Part shown: positions 41,646 through 51,656 of the stretch, piece after piece | How positions within the stretch are numbered: the stretch's first letter is position 1 | Layout: every line of letters begins with the position of its first letter | Assembly (NCBI RefSeq): GCF_014648635.1 | Contig: NZ_BMRM01000005.1 | Coordinates: 1-64,000, forward strand | Reading direction: 5' to 3' | Length of the DNA: 64,000 bases | Source of the DNA: Streptomyces cinerochromogenes | GTDB lineage: Bacteria; Actinomycetota; Actinomycetes; Streptomycetales; Streptomycetaceae | Notes under the pieces: model-generated | Told to the model about the DNA's origin: nothing | Seen by the model: the letters and a program-made list of their open reading frames with translations, nothing else | Database searches by the model: none | Program-made: the position numbers and the translations under genes

Positions 41646-43433
41646 TCAGTGACGGGCGCTCGGCGTGTTGGCGGCGGTGACGTTGACCGCGGCCCACGAC
41701 TTGTCCACCGTCTTGTACTCGGTGCTGTTCGCGCCGTACAGGTCCTTGGCCGCCTTCAGCGTCGCGATGCGCGCCTGGTGGAAGTCGGTCGTGGAGACCA
41801 TGTAACGGGTGAGGGCACGGTAGTAGATGGCGGTCGCCTTGGTCCGGCCGATGCCCTTGACCGCGATGTTGTGGTACGTCGGCGAGTTGTAGTTGACGCC
41901 GTTGATCGTCTTCTTGCCGCTGCCCTCGGCGAGGAGGTAGTAGGCGTGCGACGAGACACCGGAACCGGCGTGCACCTCGGTGTAGTAGGTGTCCGACGAC
42001 CAGTAGTCGATGGTGCCCTCGAGCTTGTCGAGCGAGGGGTGGTCCAGGCGGCGCAGGAACTTCTGCGACAGGCCCAGCTTCTCACCGATCAGGTAGTCCG
42101 GCGTGTCCTTCGTGTTCTTGGCGTAGAACTCGACGTTCGAGCCGAAGATGTCCGCGAGCGACTCGTTCAGCGAGCCGGGCTCGCCGTACTGGTTGCCGTC
42201 GGAGTCGACGAAGGTCGGCTGCAGGTTGGCGGTCGCCTCCACCACGCCGTGGGTCAGCTCGTGACCGGTGACGTCGAGGACCACGAGCGGCTTCTTGAAC
42301 ATGTCGCCGTCGCCGTCGCCGTACAGCATGCAGTTGCAGGTCGGGTCCCAGAAGGCGTTGGCGACCTTCTTGCCCCAGTGGACCATCGCCTGCGCGGGCT
42401 TGCTGTTGTTCGCGATGCCCTTGCGCTTGAAGGTGCTCTTGTAGAAGTCGAGCGTCTTCGTGATGCCGTACTGGGCGTCGGCGGCGGCGCTGACCCGGCT
42501 GGTGGTCTTGCCGTTGCCCCACACGTTGGTGGTGTTGGTGAGCTTCGAGCCGGCGCTGAACTTCTCCGTGTACGAGCCCTTGGCGTCCCGCGTCTCGGTG
42601 CCGTACCGGTTCGGGTCCTTGAGCTGGTAGTGGCCGCGCGAGGTCTGCGTGGTGGTGAGGCCGACGGTGCCCACGAAGAGGGTCTTGCCGGTGCCCTTGG
42701 CGGCCGACGGGTAGGCCGCGGCACCGGTGCTGCGGGAGCCGACCAGGCCGGAGACGTCGGCGCCAGAGCTGGAGCCGGTGGCCGGGTCGAGGGTCTCGCC
42801 GCGCTCGCGCAGGGCGTCGAGCAGCTTCGGCGACAGGAACTCGTCCCGGGTCGGCGTGTTGCTGCGCACCTTGCCGGTGACCGCGTCCACGACGACCGTG
42901 CGGGCGCTGTCCTTGTCGGTGACGGTGACCTGGTAGGCGAGGGCGGAGGCACCCCCGCGCGCGTCGACCACGAGCTGGGCGCTGCTCGCGTCGCCCTTGG
43001 CGGCCTTGGCGGCCTTGGACGCGGCCTGGGCGGCGGTCAGCTTGGCCTGGGCGGCGGCCGGCTTGACCGTGTGGTCGGCCGCACGGGTCACGCCCGTGTA
43101 ACCGAGACCGCGGTCGAGGTGGACGATGAGGTCGCCACCGAGCACCGGAAGGTCGTTGTGGGTCCGGACGAAACGGACGTGACGGGCGCCCTCGGGGTCG
43201 ATCATGACGTCCTGGGCGTGCAGTTCGTCGCCCTTCGAGACGCCGGTCGCCGAGGCGTGCGCGAAGGCCGCGGTGCGCGCCGCCTCCACCACCGCCGTGG
43301 CGTTCGAGGCGGCGGAGGCGGCGGACCGCTCCACCCCGGTGGAGGGAGCCGCGAAGGCCGTACCAGCCAGGCCCGTGGCAGCCGTCGTCACCGCGACGGC
43401 GACCGCCACGGTACGTATGTGCGGTCTACGCAA
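41646..43433 (-). CDS. Secreted thermolysin-like M4 neutral metalloprotease
   Basis: The product is a preproenzyme of about 595 residues: signal peptide RTVAVAVAVTTAATGLAG ending FAAPS, a long alanine-rich FTP/PepSY-type propeptide (about 30-235) and the M4 catalytic domain. Zinc ligands are H391 and H395 in GHELTHGVVEA, with the third from E in SLNESLADIFGS. HAGSGVSSHAYYLLAE supplies the proton-relay histidine region. The start is uncertain: TTG at 43433 has GAAGGAA upstream and gives a compact signal peptide, whereas an ATG at 43490 would add 19 residues with no better ribosome site. It is divergent from a serine hydrolase gene. Confidence 0.92.
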   Translation of the reverse strand: MRRPHIRTVAVAVAVTTAATGLAGTAFAAPSTGVERSAASAASNATAVVEAARTAAFAHASATGVSKGDELHAQDVMIDPEGARHVRFVRTHNDLPVLGGDLIVHLDRGLGYTGVTRAADHTVKPAAAQAKLTAAQAASKAAKAAKGDASSAQLVVDARGGASALAYQVTVTDKDSARTVVVDAVTGKVRSNTPTRDEFLSPKLLDALRERGETLDPATGSSSGADVSGLVGSRSTGAAAYPSAAKGTGKTLFVGTVGLTTTQTSRGHYQLKDPNRYGTETRDAKGSYTEKFSAGSKLTNTTNVWGNGKTTSRVSAAADAQYGITKTLDFYKSTFKRKGIANNSKPAQAMVHWGKKVANAFWDPTCNCMLYGDGDGDMFKKPLVVLDVTGHELTHGVVEATANLQPTFVDSDGNQYGEPGSLNESLADIFGSNVEFYAKNTKDTPDYLIGEKLGLSQKFLRRLDHPSLDKLEGTIDYWSSDTYYTEVHAGSGVSSHAYYLLAEGSGKKTINGVNYNSPTYHNIAVKGIGRTKATAIYYRALTRYMVSTTDFHQARIATLKAAKDLYGANSTEYKTVDKSWAAVNVTAANTPSARH

Positions 43434-44997
<1,564 letters not shown>

Positions 44998-45013
44998 CGA
45001 CCGCGCGCTCGTG

Positions 45014-45103
45014 CCGTCCGCCCGGACGCTCCGCGCGGGGCGTCCGCCCGGGCCCTCCGGCCGGGGAGTCCGGCCGGGGAGTCCGGAGCGTCCGGGCGGA
45101 CGG
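45014..45103. terminator. Long bidirectional terminator with internal tandem repeat
   Basis: Perfect 20-bp arms begin CCGTCCGCCCGGACG (45014-45033) and end CGTCCGGGCGGACGG (45084-45103), around a 50-base loop. The loop contains a 13-base unit (CCGGCCGGGGAGT) repeated at 45057-45069 and 45070-45082, plus a third partial copy. It lies between the stops of convergent genes (44997 and 45124), so it can serve both strands. Confidence 0.75.
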
Positions 45104-45123
45104 CGGTTCTCGGGCTCAGCCGC

Positions 45124-46482
45124 TCACTGCCGCTGCCACAGCGCGGGGGTGTTCGGCGGCTCCCAGCCCGGCTGGGCCTGGTGGGTCTGCAGGCAGCGGT
45201 AGGCGGCGCCGCCGTAGGTCACCGTGGCGCCCGCCTGGTAGACGGTGCCGGCCGACCAGGTGCCGCCCGGGTCACCGGGATCACCCGGGTCGCCGGGACC
45301 GGTCGCGGTCGTCTTCAGCGTCAGGCCGTACGACTGGAGGATCGGGTTGACGGGCTGGAAGTACGTGGTGCCGCCGCTCGTGCAGTTGCCCGTGCCGCCC
45401 GAGGTGACGCCCTGTGCCTGGCTGCCGGAGAGGAACGAGCCGCCCGAGTCGCCCGGTTCGGCGCACACCGAGGTGCGGGTGACCCCGGTGACCGTGCCCT
45501 CCTGGTAGGTGACGCTGCTGTTGAGCTGCTGCACCGTCCCGCAGTGCCAGCCCGTCGTCGAACCGGAACGGCACACCGAGGAGCCCACCGTGGCCTGGGT
45601 GGAACCCGTGACCTGCGCGCTGGAGCCGTTGACGTACGGCGTCGCCGTCCAGTCGGCGTTCGCCGCCACCCACGCCATGTCGTTGCCGGGGAAGACGGAC
45701 GCCTGGAACGTGCCCTGCGCGACCCGGTTGGAGCCGGTGGTGGCACTGCCGGCCCGGCCGCAGTGGCCGGCCGTGGCGAAGCCCTGCTGGGTGCCGCGGG
45801 TCACCGGGAAGCCGATCGAGCAGCGGCTGCTGTTGTCGATGTAGTACGCGTCGCCGCCGCGCAGGTCGTAGAGCGGACGGGGGTGCTCGGCGGACTTCAC
45901 GACGCGGACGAGGGAGGCGTCGACGTGGGCCGCCGCCAGCAGGGAGCGTGCGGCGTCCGTGCGTACCGCCCGCACCACCAGCGCGTTGGCCGGCACGTCG
46001 ACGTACCAGACCGGGGCGGCGGTGGTGGCGTGCTCGGCGGCGACCCGGTCCAGGCGTGCCTTGGCCGCGTCGAGCGTGGTCAGGGAGTGGTCCACCACGC
46101 GCGCGGTGGCGCCCCGGGCCCGGATCGCCGGCACGTCGGCCGGGTCCGTGGTGGCGACGGTCAGCGTGTCCGACTCCGCGCCGCGCACCCAGGCGCCCGC
46201 GTAGTGTGCGCCCAGCGCGGCCCGCAGCCGGCCTGAGGTGGCGCCCGCCTCCGCCTCGTTGGCCAGGCGGCGTTCGGCCTGCTGCCGGTTCAGGCCCAGG
46301 TCCCGTTCCAGGGCCCGTAGGAGGGCGGGCGGGGCCGCGTCGGTGCGGAGCGTCTCGGCCGCCGTGGGCGCGGCCGGGAGGTCGGACGGCCGGGCGCTCG
46401 CGGAGCCGCTGAGCCCGGCCACGAGCAGGGCACCCGCCGCCGCGGCGGCGGCGCACGCGGCTCTGAGGTGTCGTTGGAGCAT
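45124..46482 (-). CDS. Streptogrisin-type S1 serine protease with C-terminal CBM5/12-like module
   Basis: The 452-residue protein has a signal peptide (about residues 1-30) and an alpha-lytic protease-type prodomain (about 40-205). The chymotrypsin-like domain has H240 (ATAGHC), D268 (NDMAW) and S346 (EPGDSGGSF), three disulfide-type cysteine pairs and the streptogrisin C-like QPVNPILQSYG end. A Gly-Asp-Pro linker leads to a short chitin/cellulose-binding module (TWSAGTVYQAGATVTYGGAA, QPGWEPPNTPALW). Comparable secreted proteases with a chitin-binding module are known from Streptomyces. The module is closely related to that of the dioxygenase at 48805-49650. It converges with the serine hydrolase gene. 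Confidence 0.92.
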   Translation of the reverse strand: MLQRHLRAACAAAAAAGALLVAGLSGSASARPSDLPAAPTAAETLRTDAAPPALLRALERDLGLNRQQAERRLANEAEAGATSGRLRAALGAHYAGAWVRGAESDTLTVATTDPADVPAIRARGATARVVDHSLTTLDAAKARLDRVAAEHATTAAPVWYVDVPANALVVRAVRTDAARSLLAAAHVDASLVRVVKSAEHPRPLYDLRGGDAYYIDNSSRCSIGFPVTRGTQQGFATAGHCGRAGSATTGSNRVAQGTFQASVFPGNDMAWVAANADWTATPYVNGSSAQVTGSTQATVGSSVCRSGSTTGWHCGTVQQLNSSVTYQEGTVTGVTRTSVCAEPGDSGGSFLSGSQAQGVTSGGTGNCTSGGTTYFQPVNPILQSYGLTLKTTATGPGDPGDPGDPGGTWSAGTVYQAGATVTYGGAAYRCLQTHQAQPGWEPPNTPALWQRQ

Positions 46483-46642
46483 GGGGAGGTCTCCTCGGAT
46501 TCGGTGGAGTGCCGGAAACCGTACGGAGCACCCGCCCGCGCCCGTAAGACGTCAGCCGACCCCCTGCCCCGGTGTTATGGCGGCCGCGCGGCCCCGCCCG
46601 CGCCCCGCCCGCGTCCCGTCGGAACGCGCGCCCTCAAGACAC

Positions 46643-46731
46643 ACGCCGTCAGGACGCGCGCCCGGTATGGCCGTGCGCCCGGTACCGCCGTGCGCCGTGG
46701 CCGCTCGACGCCGTCAGGACGCGCGCCCGGT
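46643..46731. repeat. Partial tandem duplication around the LysR gene's 3' end
   Basis: A 24-base segment (ACGCCGTCAGGACGC...CCGGT) occurs identically at 46643-46666 and 46708-46731, and TGCGCCGTGGCCGC also recurs in the same phase. The second copy contains the 3' end of the LysR gene (stop at 46714-46716). The first lies just past it and looks like a decayed copy of the gene's last codons. The units are 65 bases apart. Confidence 0.6.
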
Positions 46732-47697
46732 GCGGCGGTGCGCCGTGGCCGCCGGTTCCCCGTGGTGCGCGAGCCAGCGGGCGTAACCGTCGCTGCGCGC
46801 AGCGGCGTCCTCGTGTGCCTTGCGGCTCTCCGCGAGCACCGTGGCCGCGGTGCCCGGTCGCTGGCCGGCCGGGCACCAGCCCAGCAGGTGCCGCCAGACC
46901 AGCGGGGTGCCGGCGAGCGGACGGGTGGTGAGGCCGGGCGTCGACGGAAAGGTGGCCCGGCACAGCCCCACGGCCCGGCCCACCTGCACCAGGTGGACGC
47001 AGGACGCGGTGTCCGTCTCGTACATGCGGCGGGGGGTGAAGCCGGCCCGGGCACAGGCCGCCGTGAAGCAGTCGCCGAAACAGCCGTCGCCCGGGACGCA
47101 CGTCCACGCCTCGTCCGCGAGCGCGGCCAGGTCGACCTCCCGCCCGCGGGCGAGCGGATGGGTGTCGGCGAGCATGACGAAGACCGGGTCGACGGCGATC
47201 TCCTCCCAGGTCAGGTGCGTGGCGTCGGGCGGGGCCGCGGAGCCGCAGGCACCGGCGAGGGCGAAGTCCAGGCGCCCGTCGGCGAGCAGCCCGGCCAGTT
47301 CCCGTTCCGACCAGGAGGCACGGGTGGTCAGGCTGGTGCCGGGGGCGGCGTCGGCGAGCCGGTCCACCAGCGCGCCGAGCAGCGGCCCGTGGGTGCCGCC
47401 GAGCCGCAGCCGCTCCCCCTCCCGACGCCCGCGGGCGAACGCGGCGGCCTCCTGCTGGAGTTCGCTGACCGCGGGGAGCACGATCCGGGTGCGTTCCAGG
47501 ACCAGTTCGCCGAGCGGGGTGGCCCGCACCCCGTGCCGGCCCCGTTCGAACAGGCTGCCGCCCAGGGTCCGCTCGATGCGCCTGAGCTGCGCGCTCAGTG
47601 CGGGCTGCGCGAGCCCGAGCACCGTCGCCGCCCTGGTCAGACTGCCTGCCTCCGCGATGGTCCGAAGGGTCCTGAGATGCCGCAACTCCAGCTCCAT
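46714..47697 (-). CDS. LysR-family regulator
   Basis: A 327-residue LysR protein: helix-turn-helix LRHLRTLRTIAEAGSLTRAA then ATVLGLAQPALSAQLRRIER (about residues 4-43) and an effector domain with LRLGGTHGPLLGALVDRL and DTHPLARGREVDLAALADEA. It is divergent from an AraC-type gene, 130 bases away, and its target may be that gene or the nearby dioxygenase; the sequence gives no proof. The C-terminal tail (AATAHRRTGRAS) lies in a short tandem duplication, so its end may have been reshaped recently. Start ATG at 47697. Confidence 0.88.
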   Translation of the reverse strand: MELELRHLRTLRTIAEAGSLTRAATVLGLAQPALSAQLRRIERTLGGSLFERGRHGVRATPLGELVLERTRIVLPAVSELQQEAAAFARGRREGERLRLGGTHGPLLGALVDRLADAAPGTSLTTRASWSERELAGLLADGRLDFALAGACGSAAPPDATHLTWEEIAVDPVFVMLADTHPLARGREVDLAALADEAWTCVPGDGCFGDCFTAACARAGFTPRRMYETDTASCVHLVQVGRAVGLCRATFPSTPGLTTRPLAGTPLVWRHLLGWCPAGQRPGTAATVLAESRKAHEDAAARSDGYARWLAHHGEPAATAHRRTGRAS

Positions 47698-47827
47698 GAG
47701 GGGAGCTTGCGGCGCCGGAGGGCACGGGGCAAGAGGTTGGTACAGACCAGAGTGCGGTATGTGATCCCATGCCCGTGAGAGAAGCGGCGAGTCCGTCCGG
47801 CTCGCCCGGAGGAGGGGAGCACGAGCC

Positions 47828-48766
47828 ATGCGCGGCACCACCGTCCCACCGGGAACCCCCGGCCTGCCGACCGCTGCCGGGGACGTGCCCCTGCACCGGC
47901 TGGAGGTGGCCGGGCCCGGGGACCCGCCGTTCGCCGCGGGCTCCTTCGAGGCGGTGGGGCCGCTGTCCCGGTGGGGCCGTCCGCACCGGCACACGTTCTA
48001 CGAGATCATCCACGTCAGCGCAGGTTCCGGCACGCACGTCGTCGACCTGGCACGGTGGCCGCTCCGGCCCCCGCACCTGGCCGTGGTCGTGCCCGGGCAG
48101 GTGCACCACTGGGAGGGCGGCAAGGGCCCGGAGGGGACGCTCGCGCTGTTCACCGACGACTTCCTGGTCGACCACCCCGGCGACCGCGAGGTGCTGCGGC
48201 GGCTCGGGGAACGGGGCTGGTTCGCGCTGGACCCCGAACACGACCGGTCCGTGGGACGGCTGATGGCCGAACTCGTCGCGGAGCACCGGCAGCGCGCCCC
48301 GGGCCACGAGAGCGTCCTGCGCTCGCTGCTCCACGTGCTCGTCGTACGCGCCGCCCGGCTGCCCGGGCCCGGCGCGGACGGCCGCGACCCGCGGGCGCCG
48401 GGCCGGCCGGCCGCCGTGTCGGAGCAGTTCACGCGGCTGATCGCCCGCCCGGAGGCGGCCGGGTGGACGGTGCGGGAGTGCGCGAGCCGGCTCGGCGTGA
48501 CGCCCGGCTACCTCGCCCAGGCGGTGCGGGCCGCCACCGGCCGTCCGCCGGGACGGCTGCTGATCGAGGCCCGCGTGTACCAGGCACAGCAGCTGCTCGC
48601 CCACACCCGGCTGTCGGTGCGGCAGGTCGCCGCCCGCACCGGCTTCGCCGACCCCGCCTACTTCAGCCGGTTCTTCCGGCGGGAGACCGGCAGCAGCCCC
48701 GGTGACTTCCGAAAACACCACAGCCACCACGACCAGTCCATCGAAGTCCCGCCCGCGCGCGCCTAG
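47828..48766 (+). CDS. AraC-family regulator
   Basis: A 312-residue regulator with an N-terminal cupin-like sensing domain (PHRHTFYEIIHVSAGSGTHV, VVPGQVHHWEGG) and a C-terminal double helix-turn-helix (CASRLGVTPGYLAQAVRAAT; later VRQVAARTGFADPAYFSRFF RRETG). AraC proteins of this type sense small aromatic or sugar molecules. The dioxygenase gene begins 38 bases downstream on the same strand, so the two may be co-transcribed or the regulator may activate its neighbour (inference). An ATG at 47828 follows a GGAGGGGAGC site. Confidence 0.9.
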   Translation: MRGTTVPPGTPGLPTAAGDVPLHRLEVAGPGDPPFAAGSFEAVGPLSRWGRPHRHTFYEIIHVSAGSGTHVVDLARWPLRPPHLAVVVPGQVHHWEGGKGPEGTLALFTDDFLVDHPGDREVLRRLGERGWFALDPEHDRSVGRLMAELVAEHRQRAPGHESVLRSLLHVLVVRAARLPGPGADGRDPRAPGRPAAVSEQFTRLIARPEAAGWTVRECASRLGVTPGYLAQAVRAATGRPPGRLLIEARVYQAQQLLAHTRLSVRQVAARTGFADPAYFSRFFRRETGSSPGDFRKHHSHHDQSIEVPPARA

Positions 48767-48804
48767 TTTCGTTGCGCATCCCACCCCCCCCACGAGGAGG
48801 AGAC

Positions 48805-49650
48805 ATGGACGGAGCAGGCAGGGACGGTGCCGGGGCGCAGGAGGAGTCGAGGTCCGAGCGGCTCGTCCACCGCAAGACGGTGCTGCGCGCGGCACTCGCC
48901 GCCACCGCCGCGGTGCCCGTCGCCCTGATCGGCGGCCCGGCGCTCGCCCGCACGTTCGTCCCGGGCGGCACGGCGCCCGGCCTCACCCCGCCGTGCGACG
49001 ACGGCGACGACCCCACGCCGGAGCAGATCGAGGGCCCCTACTTCAGACCGAACTCGCCGGAGCGCACGAGTCTGCTGGAGCCCGGCCTGCCGGGCACCCG
49101 GCTCACCGTGACCGGATACGTCTTCGGCCGGGCCTGCCTGCCCCTGCCGGGCGTCCTGCTGGACTTCTGGCAGGCCGACACCAACGGCGCGTACGACAAC
49201 ACCGGTTTCCGGCTGCGCGGCCACCAGTTCACCGACTCCCGCGGCTCCTTCGCGCTGACCACGATCGTGCCGGGCCTGTATCCGGGCCGGACCCGCCACC
49301 TCCACGTCAAGGTGCAGGCGCCGCACCGCCCCGTCCTGACCACGCAGCTGTACTTCCCGAACGAACCGCGCAACAACACCGACACCCTCTTCGACTCCCG
49401 CCTGCTGATGACGGTGCGCGACGGGGGTGGCGGCCGGGAGGCGGCGTTCGACTTCGTCCTCGACGTCCCGCAGGACCCCGGCCCGGGGCCCGGTCCCTCC
49501 TCGCCGGAGAACACCTGGACCCCGGGGACCGCGTACCGGAAGGGCGACTGGGTCACGTACGCGGCGCGCGCCTACGTCTGCCTCCAGCCGCACACGGCCC
49601 AGCCGGGCTGGGAGCCCCCGGCGGTTCCGGCGCTGTGGCAGGCCGCCTGA
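48805..49650 (+). CDS. Secreted intradiol ring-cleavage dioxygenase with CBM5/12-like module
   Basis: The 281-residue protein has an N-terminal signal (ending about ALARTF), an intradiol dioxygenase domain and a Pro-rich linker. A C-terminal carbohydrate-binding module follows (NTWTPGTAYRKGDWVTYAAR, QPGWEPPAVPALW). Iron(III) ligands are visible: Y130 (GAYDN), Y159 (GLYPGR), H165 and H167 (RHLHVKV). EGPYFRPNSPERTSL is the family opening. An extracellular dioxygenase with a CBM5/12 in another Streptomyces (SACTE_2871) is known to act on catechol-type aromatics, suggesting a role in lignin-derived aromatics. The ATG follows GAGGAGGAGAC. A terminator lies 14 bases after the stop. Confidence 0.93.
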   Translation: MDGAGRDGAGAQEESRSERLVHRKTVLRAALAATAAVPVALIGGPALARTFVPGGTAPGLTPPCDDGDDPTPEQIEGPYFRPNSPERTSLLEPGLPGTRLTVTGYVFGRACLPLPGVLLDFWQADTNGAYDNTGFRLRGHQFTDSRGSFALTTIVPGLYPGRTRHLHVKVQAPHRPVLTTQLYFPNEPRNNTDTLFDSRLLMTVRDGGGGREAAFDFVLDVPQDPGPGPGPSSPENTWTPGTAYRKGDWVTYAARAYVCLQPHTAQPGWEPPAVPALWQAA

Positions 49651-49663
49651 CGGAAGGAGGGGG

Positions 49664-49699
49664 CCGCCCGTGCCGGACGGCGAGCGCCGGCACGGGCGG
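49664..49699 (+). terminator. Strong hairpin terminator after the dioxygenase gene
   Basis: Perfect 13-bp arms CCGCCCGTGCCGG (49664-49676) and CCGGCACGGGCGG (49687-49699) enclose a ten-base loop, 14 bases after the stop at 49650. There is no T-run, as is common in Streptomyces. It separates the dioxygenase from the AIM24 gene. Confidence 0.75.
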
Positions 49700-49767
49700 A
49701 CGGGCACCCGCCCCGGAGGGTCCGGTTCGTTCCGTGATCTTGGCGGAACGTCACCTTCCGGGACACC

Positions 49768-50451
49768 ATGCCCCGCATGAAGGGTGATCTCTTTTCCAGT
49801 CAGCACGTGGTGCGGCCGGCCGTGGAGCCGGGGATGTCCGTCGAGAACGCCAAGTGCATCAAGTACGCGGTGAGCGGCGAGATGTACGCCCGGCAGGGCG
49901 CGATGGTCGCCTACCGCGGTGACCTCAGGTTCGAGCGCAAGGGGCAGGGCGTCGGCGGCATGCTCAAGCGTGCGGTCACCGGTGAGGGACTGCCCCTCAT
50001 GGCGGTGCGCGGGCAGGGCGAGGCCTGGTTCGCGCACGAGGCGCAGAACTGCTTCATCGTGGAGGTGGAGGCCGGTGACCAGTTCACCGTCAACGGCCGC
50101 AACGTGCTGTGCTTCGACGCCTCGCTGTCGTACGACATCAAGACGGTGAAGGGCTCCGGTATCGCCGGTGGCGGCCTGTTCAACAGCGTCTTCAGCGGGC
50201 AGGGCCGGCTCGGCCTGGTCTGCGACGGCAACCCTCTTGTCATCCCGGTGTCCGCGCAGGCACCGGTGTACGTCGACACGGACGCGGTGGTCGGCTGGAC
50301 CGCGCACCTGGAGACCTCGCTGCACCGCTCGCAGTCCATCGGCTCGATGCTGCGCGGCGGTTCCGGTGAGGCCGTGCAGCTGATGCTCCGCGGCGAGGGC
50401 TACGTGGTGGTGCGCCCGAGCGAGCTGACGCCTCAGAAGGACCAGCACTGA
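49768..50451 (+). CDS. AIM24/DUF124-family protein
   Basis: A 227-residue beta-rich protein of the AIM24 (TIGR00266-like) family: GMSVENAKCIKYAVSGEMYA, GDLRFERKGQGVGGMLKRAV, GQGEAWFAHEAQNCFIVEVE and FNSVFSGQGRLGLVCDGNP. Bacterial members are cytosolic, often in multi-gene clusters with stress proteins, and have no defined activity; the yeast namesake is mitochondrial. The 49768 ATG is used; another ATG at 49777 (MKGDLFSS) would lose three residues. The terminator upstream suggests it has its own promoter in 49700-49767. Confidence 0.85.
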   Translation: MPRMKGDLFSSQHVVRPAVEPGMSVENAKCIKYAVSGEMYARQGAMVAYRGDLRFERKGQGVGGMLKRAVTGEGLPLMAVRGQGEAWFAHEAQNCFIVEVEAGDQFTVNGRNVLCFDASLSYDIKTVKGSGIAGGGLFNSVFSGQGRLGLVCDGNPLVIPVSAQAPVYVDTDAVVGWTAHLETSLHRSQSIGSMLRGGSGEAVQLMLRGEGYVVVRPSELTPQKDQH

Positions 50452-50561
50452 ACCTTCACACGTGATCCGTGGCGCCGGGCAACCCCGGGCGCCGTACCCG
50501 CGTCTTGATCGACAACAGACCGAGCCCTGGCCCTTTGGGCCGGGGCACCTTTCCGAGACGC

Positions 50562-50604
50562 TATACACGTCGTGTATACCCCCCGCGTATACACAGCGTG
50601 TGTA
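50562..50604. promoter_or_regulatory. Tandem near-perfect palindromes upstream of the TPR gene
   Basis: A perfect palindrome, TATACAC-GTC-GTGTATA, occupies 50562-50578. A second, TATACAC-AGC-GTGTGTA, with one mismatch, is at 50588-50604, 26 bases later. A third, weaker pair (GTACA-CA-TGTAC, 50610-50621) spans the start codon of the TPR gene. Such arrays fit cooperative binding of a dimeric repressor, for example a GntR- or MerR-type protein; the regulator is not identified. Confidence 0.65.
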
Positions 50605-50615
50605 GAAGGGTACAC

Positions 50616-51656
50616 ATGTACGGCAAGGCTTTCGCCCCGGAGTACCAGGGCGCCCTGACCACCCTCTCCGTGAACTCCTCGCTGGTCGACGTGCTGGCCG
50701 AGGGCATCGAGCGGCTGCGCGAGGCCGAGCGGGCCGGACACCCCGGCGAGGCGGCGCGCTGCGGGCTCGCCGTCGCCGAGGCGCACCGGCGGCTCGGCCA
50801 TGTCGAGGACGCCGACCGGGCCTGGAAGGCGAGCTACCGCGCCGCCCGCGAGGCCGGCGACACCGCCGCCATGGCCTGGGCTCTGTGGAGCGGGGGCACC
50901 CTGGCCCGGCAGCGCGGGGCGTTCCCGCTGGCCTGGCGGCTGCTGGGACTCGCGGCCGAACTCGGCGAGCGGGGCGGCGACGTCGTCGTCCGCGGCTACT
51001 CGCTGGCCGGCCTCGCCGAGACCGGCCGCATCCAGGGCGACTACGCGGCGGTCGGCCGGCTGCACGAGCAGCTGCTGGCCGAGGCCCGCAAGCGGGGCGA
51101 GGCCCGGCACACCGTATGGGCTCTGGAGGGCATCGCCCAGATGCACCGCAACACCGGCGACCACGACAAGGCCTACGCCCTGTTCCAGGAGGCGGCCGAG
51201 ATAGCCGAGCGGGCCGACGACCGGCGCGGGCACGCCTGGGCGCTGCGCGGGCTCGCGGACGTCCTCTCGGTGCGCGACGGCGCCACGGAGCGGGCGCTGG
51301 AGCTGCTGGCCGAGGCGGAGGCCACCTGCCGGGAGATGAACCTCTCCAGCGCGCTCGCCTACAATCACAAAATGCAGGGAAATGTCTTGTACCGGGCGAG
51401 TCGTTACGCCGAGGCCCGCGACCGGTACGAGCTGGCGCTGAGCGAGTTCCGGACGATGAGCGAACCGCGCGGCGAGGCGCTCTCCCGGCTGGGCCTCGCC
51501 AAGTCCCTCGCCCGGCTCGGCCGCGACCACGCCGAGACCGTCGCCGAACTCGCCGACCTGGCCCGGACCCTGGAGCGCAGCGGGCTGCGGCACGCGCGGG
51601 AGATGGTGGCCCGGGCCCAGCGGGAGTTCGCCCTCGACGCGGAGGCCGTACGGTGA
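50616..51656 (+). CDS. TPR-repeat protein
   Basis: A 346-residue all-helical protein built from repeating 34-residue-like helices with conserved A/G positions (GLAVAEAHRRLGHVEDADRA, WALEGIAQMHRNTGDHDKAY, GNVLYRASRYAEARDRYEL). These look like tetratricopeptide repeats. No catalytic motif is seen. The ATG at 50616 has GAAGGG five to six bases upstream, and the opening MYGKAFAPEYQGALTTLSVN is a distinctive block I do not find in ordinary TPR proteins. Its TGA overlaps the GTG of the polyprenyl synthase (GTGA), so the two are translationally coupled. It is preceded by tandem palindromes. A scaffold or regulatory role is only a guess. Confidence 0.75.
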   Translation: MYGKAFAPEYQGALTTLSVNSSLVDVLAEGIERLREAERAGHPGEAARCGLAVAEAHRRLGHVEDADRAWKASYRAAREAGDTAAMAWALWSGGTLARQRGAFPLAWRLLGLAAELGERGGDVVVRGYSLAGLAETGRIQGDYAAVGRLHEQLLAEARKRGEARHTVWALEGIAQMHRNTGDHDKAYALFQEAAEIAERADDRRGHAWALRGLADVLSVRDGATERALELLAEAEATCREMNLSSALAYNHKMQGNVLYRASRYAEARDRYELALSEFRTMSEPRGEALSRLGLAKSLARLGRDHAETVAELADLARTLERSGLRHAREMVARAQREFALDAEAVR

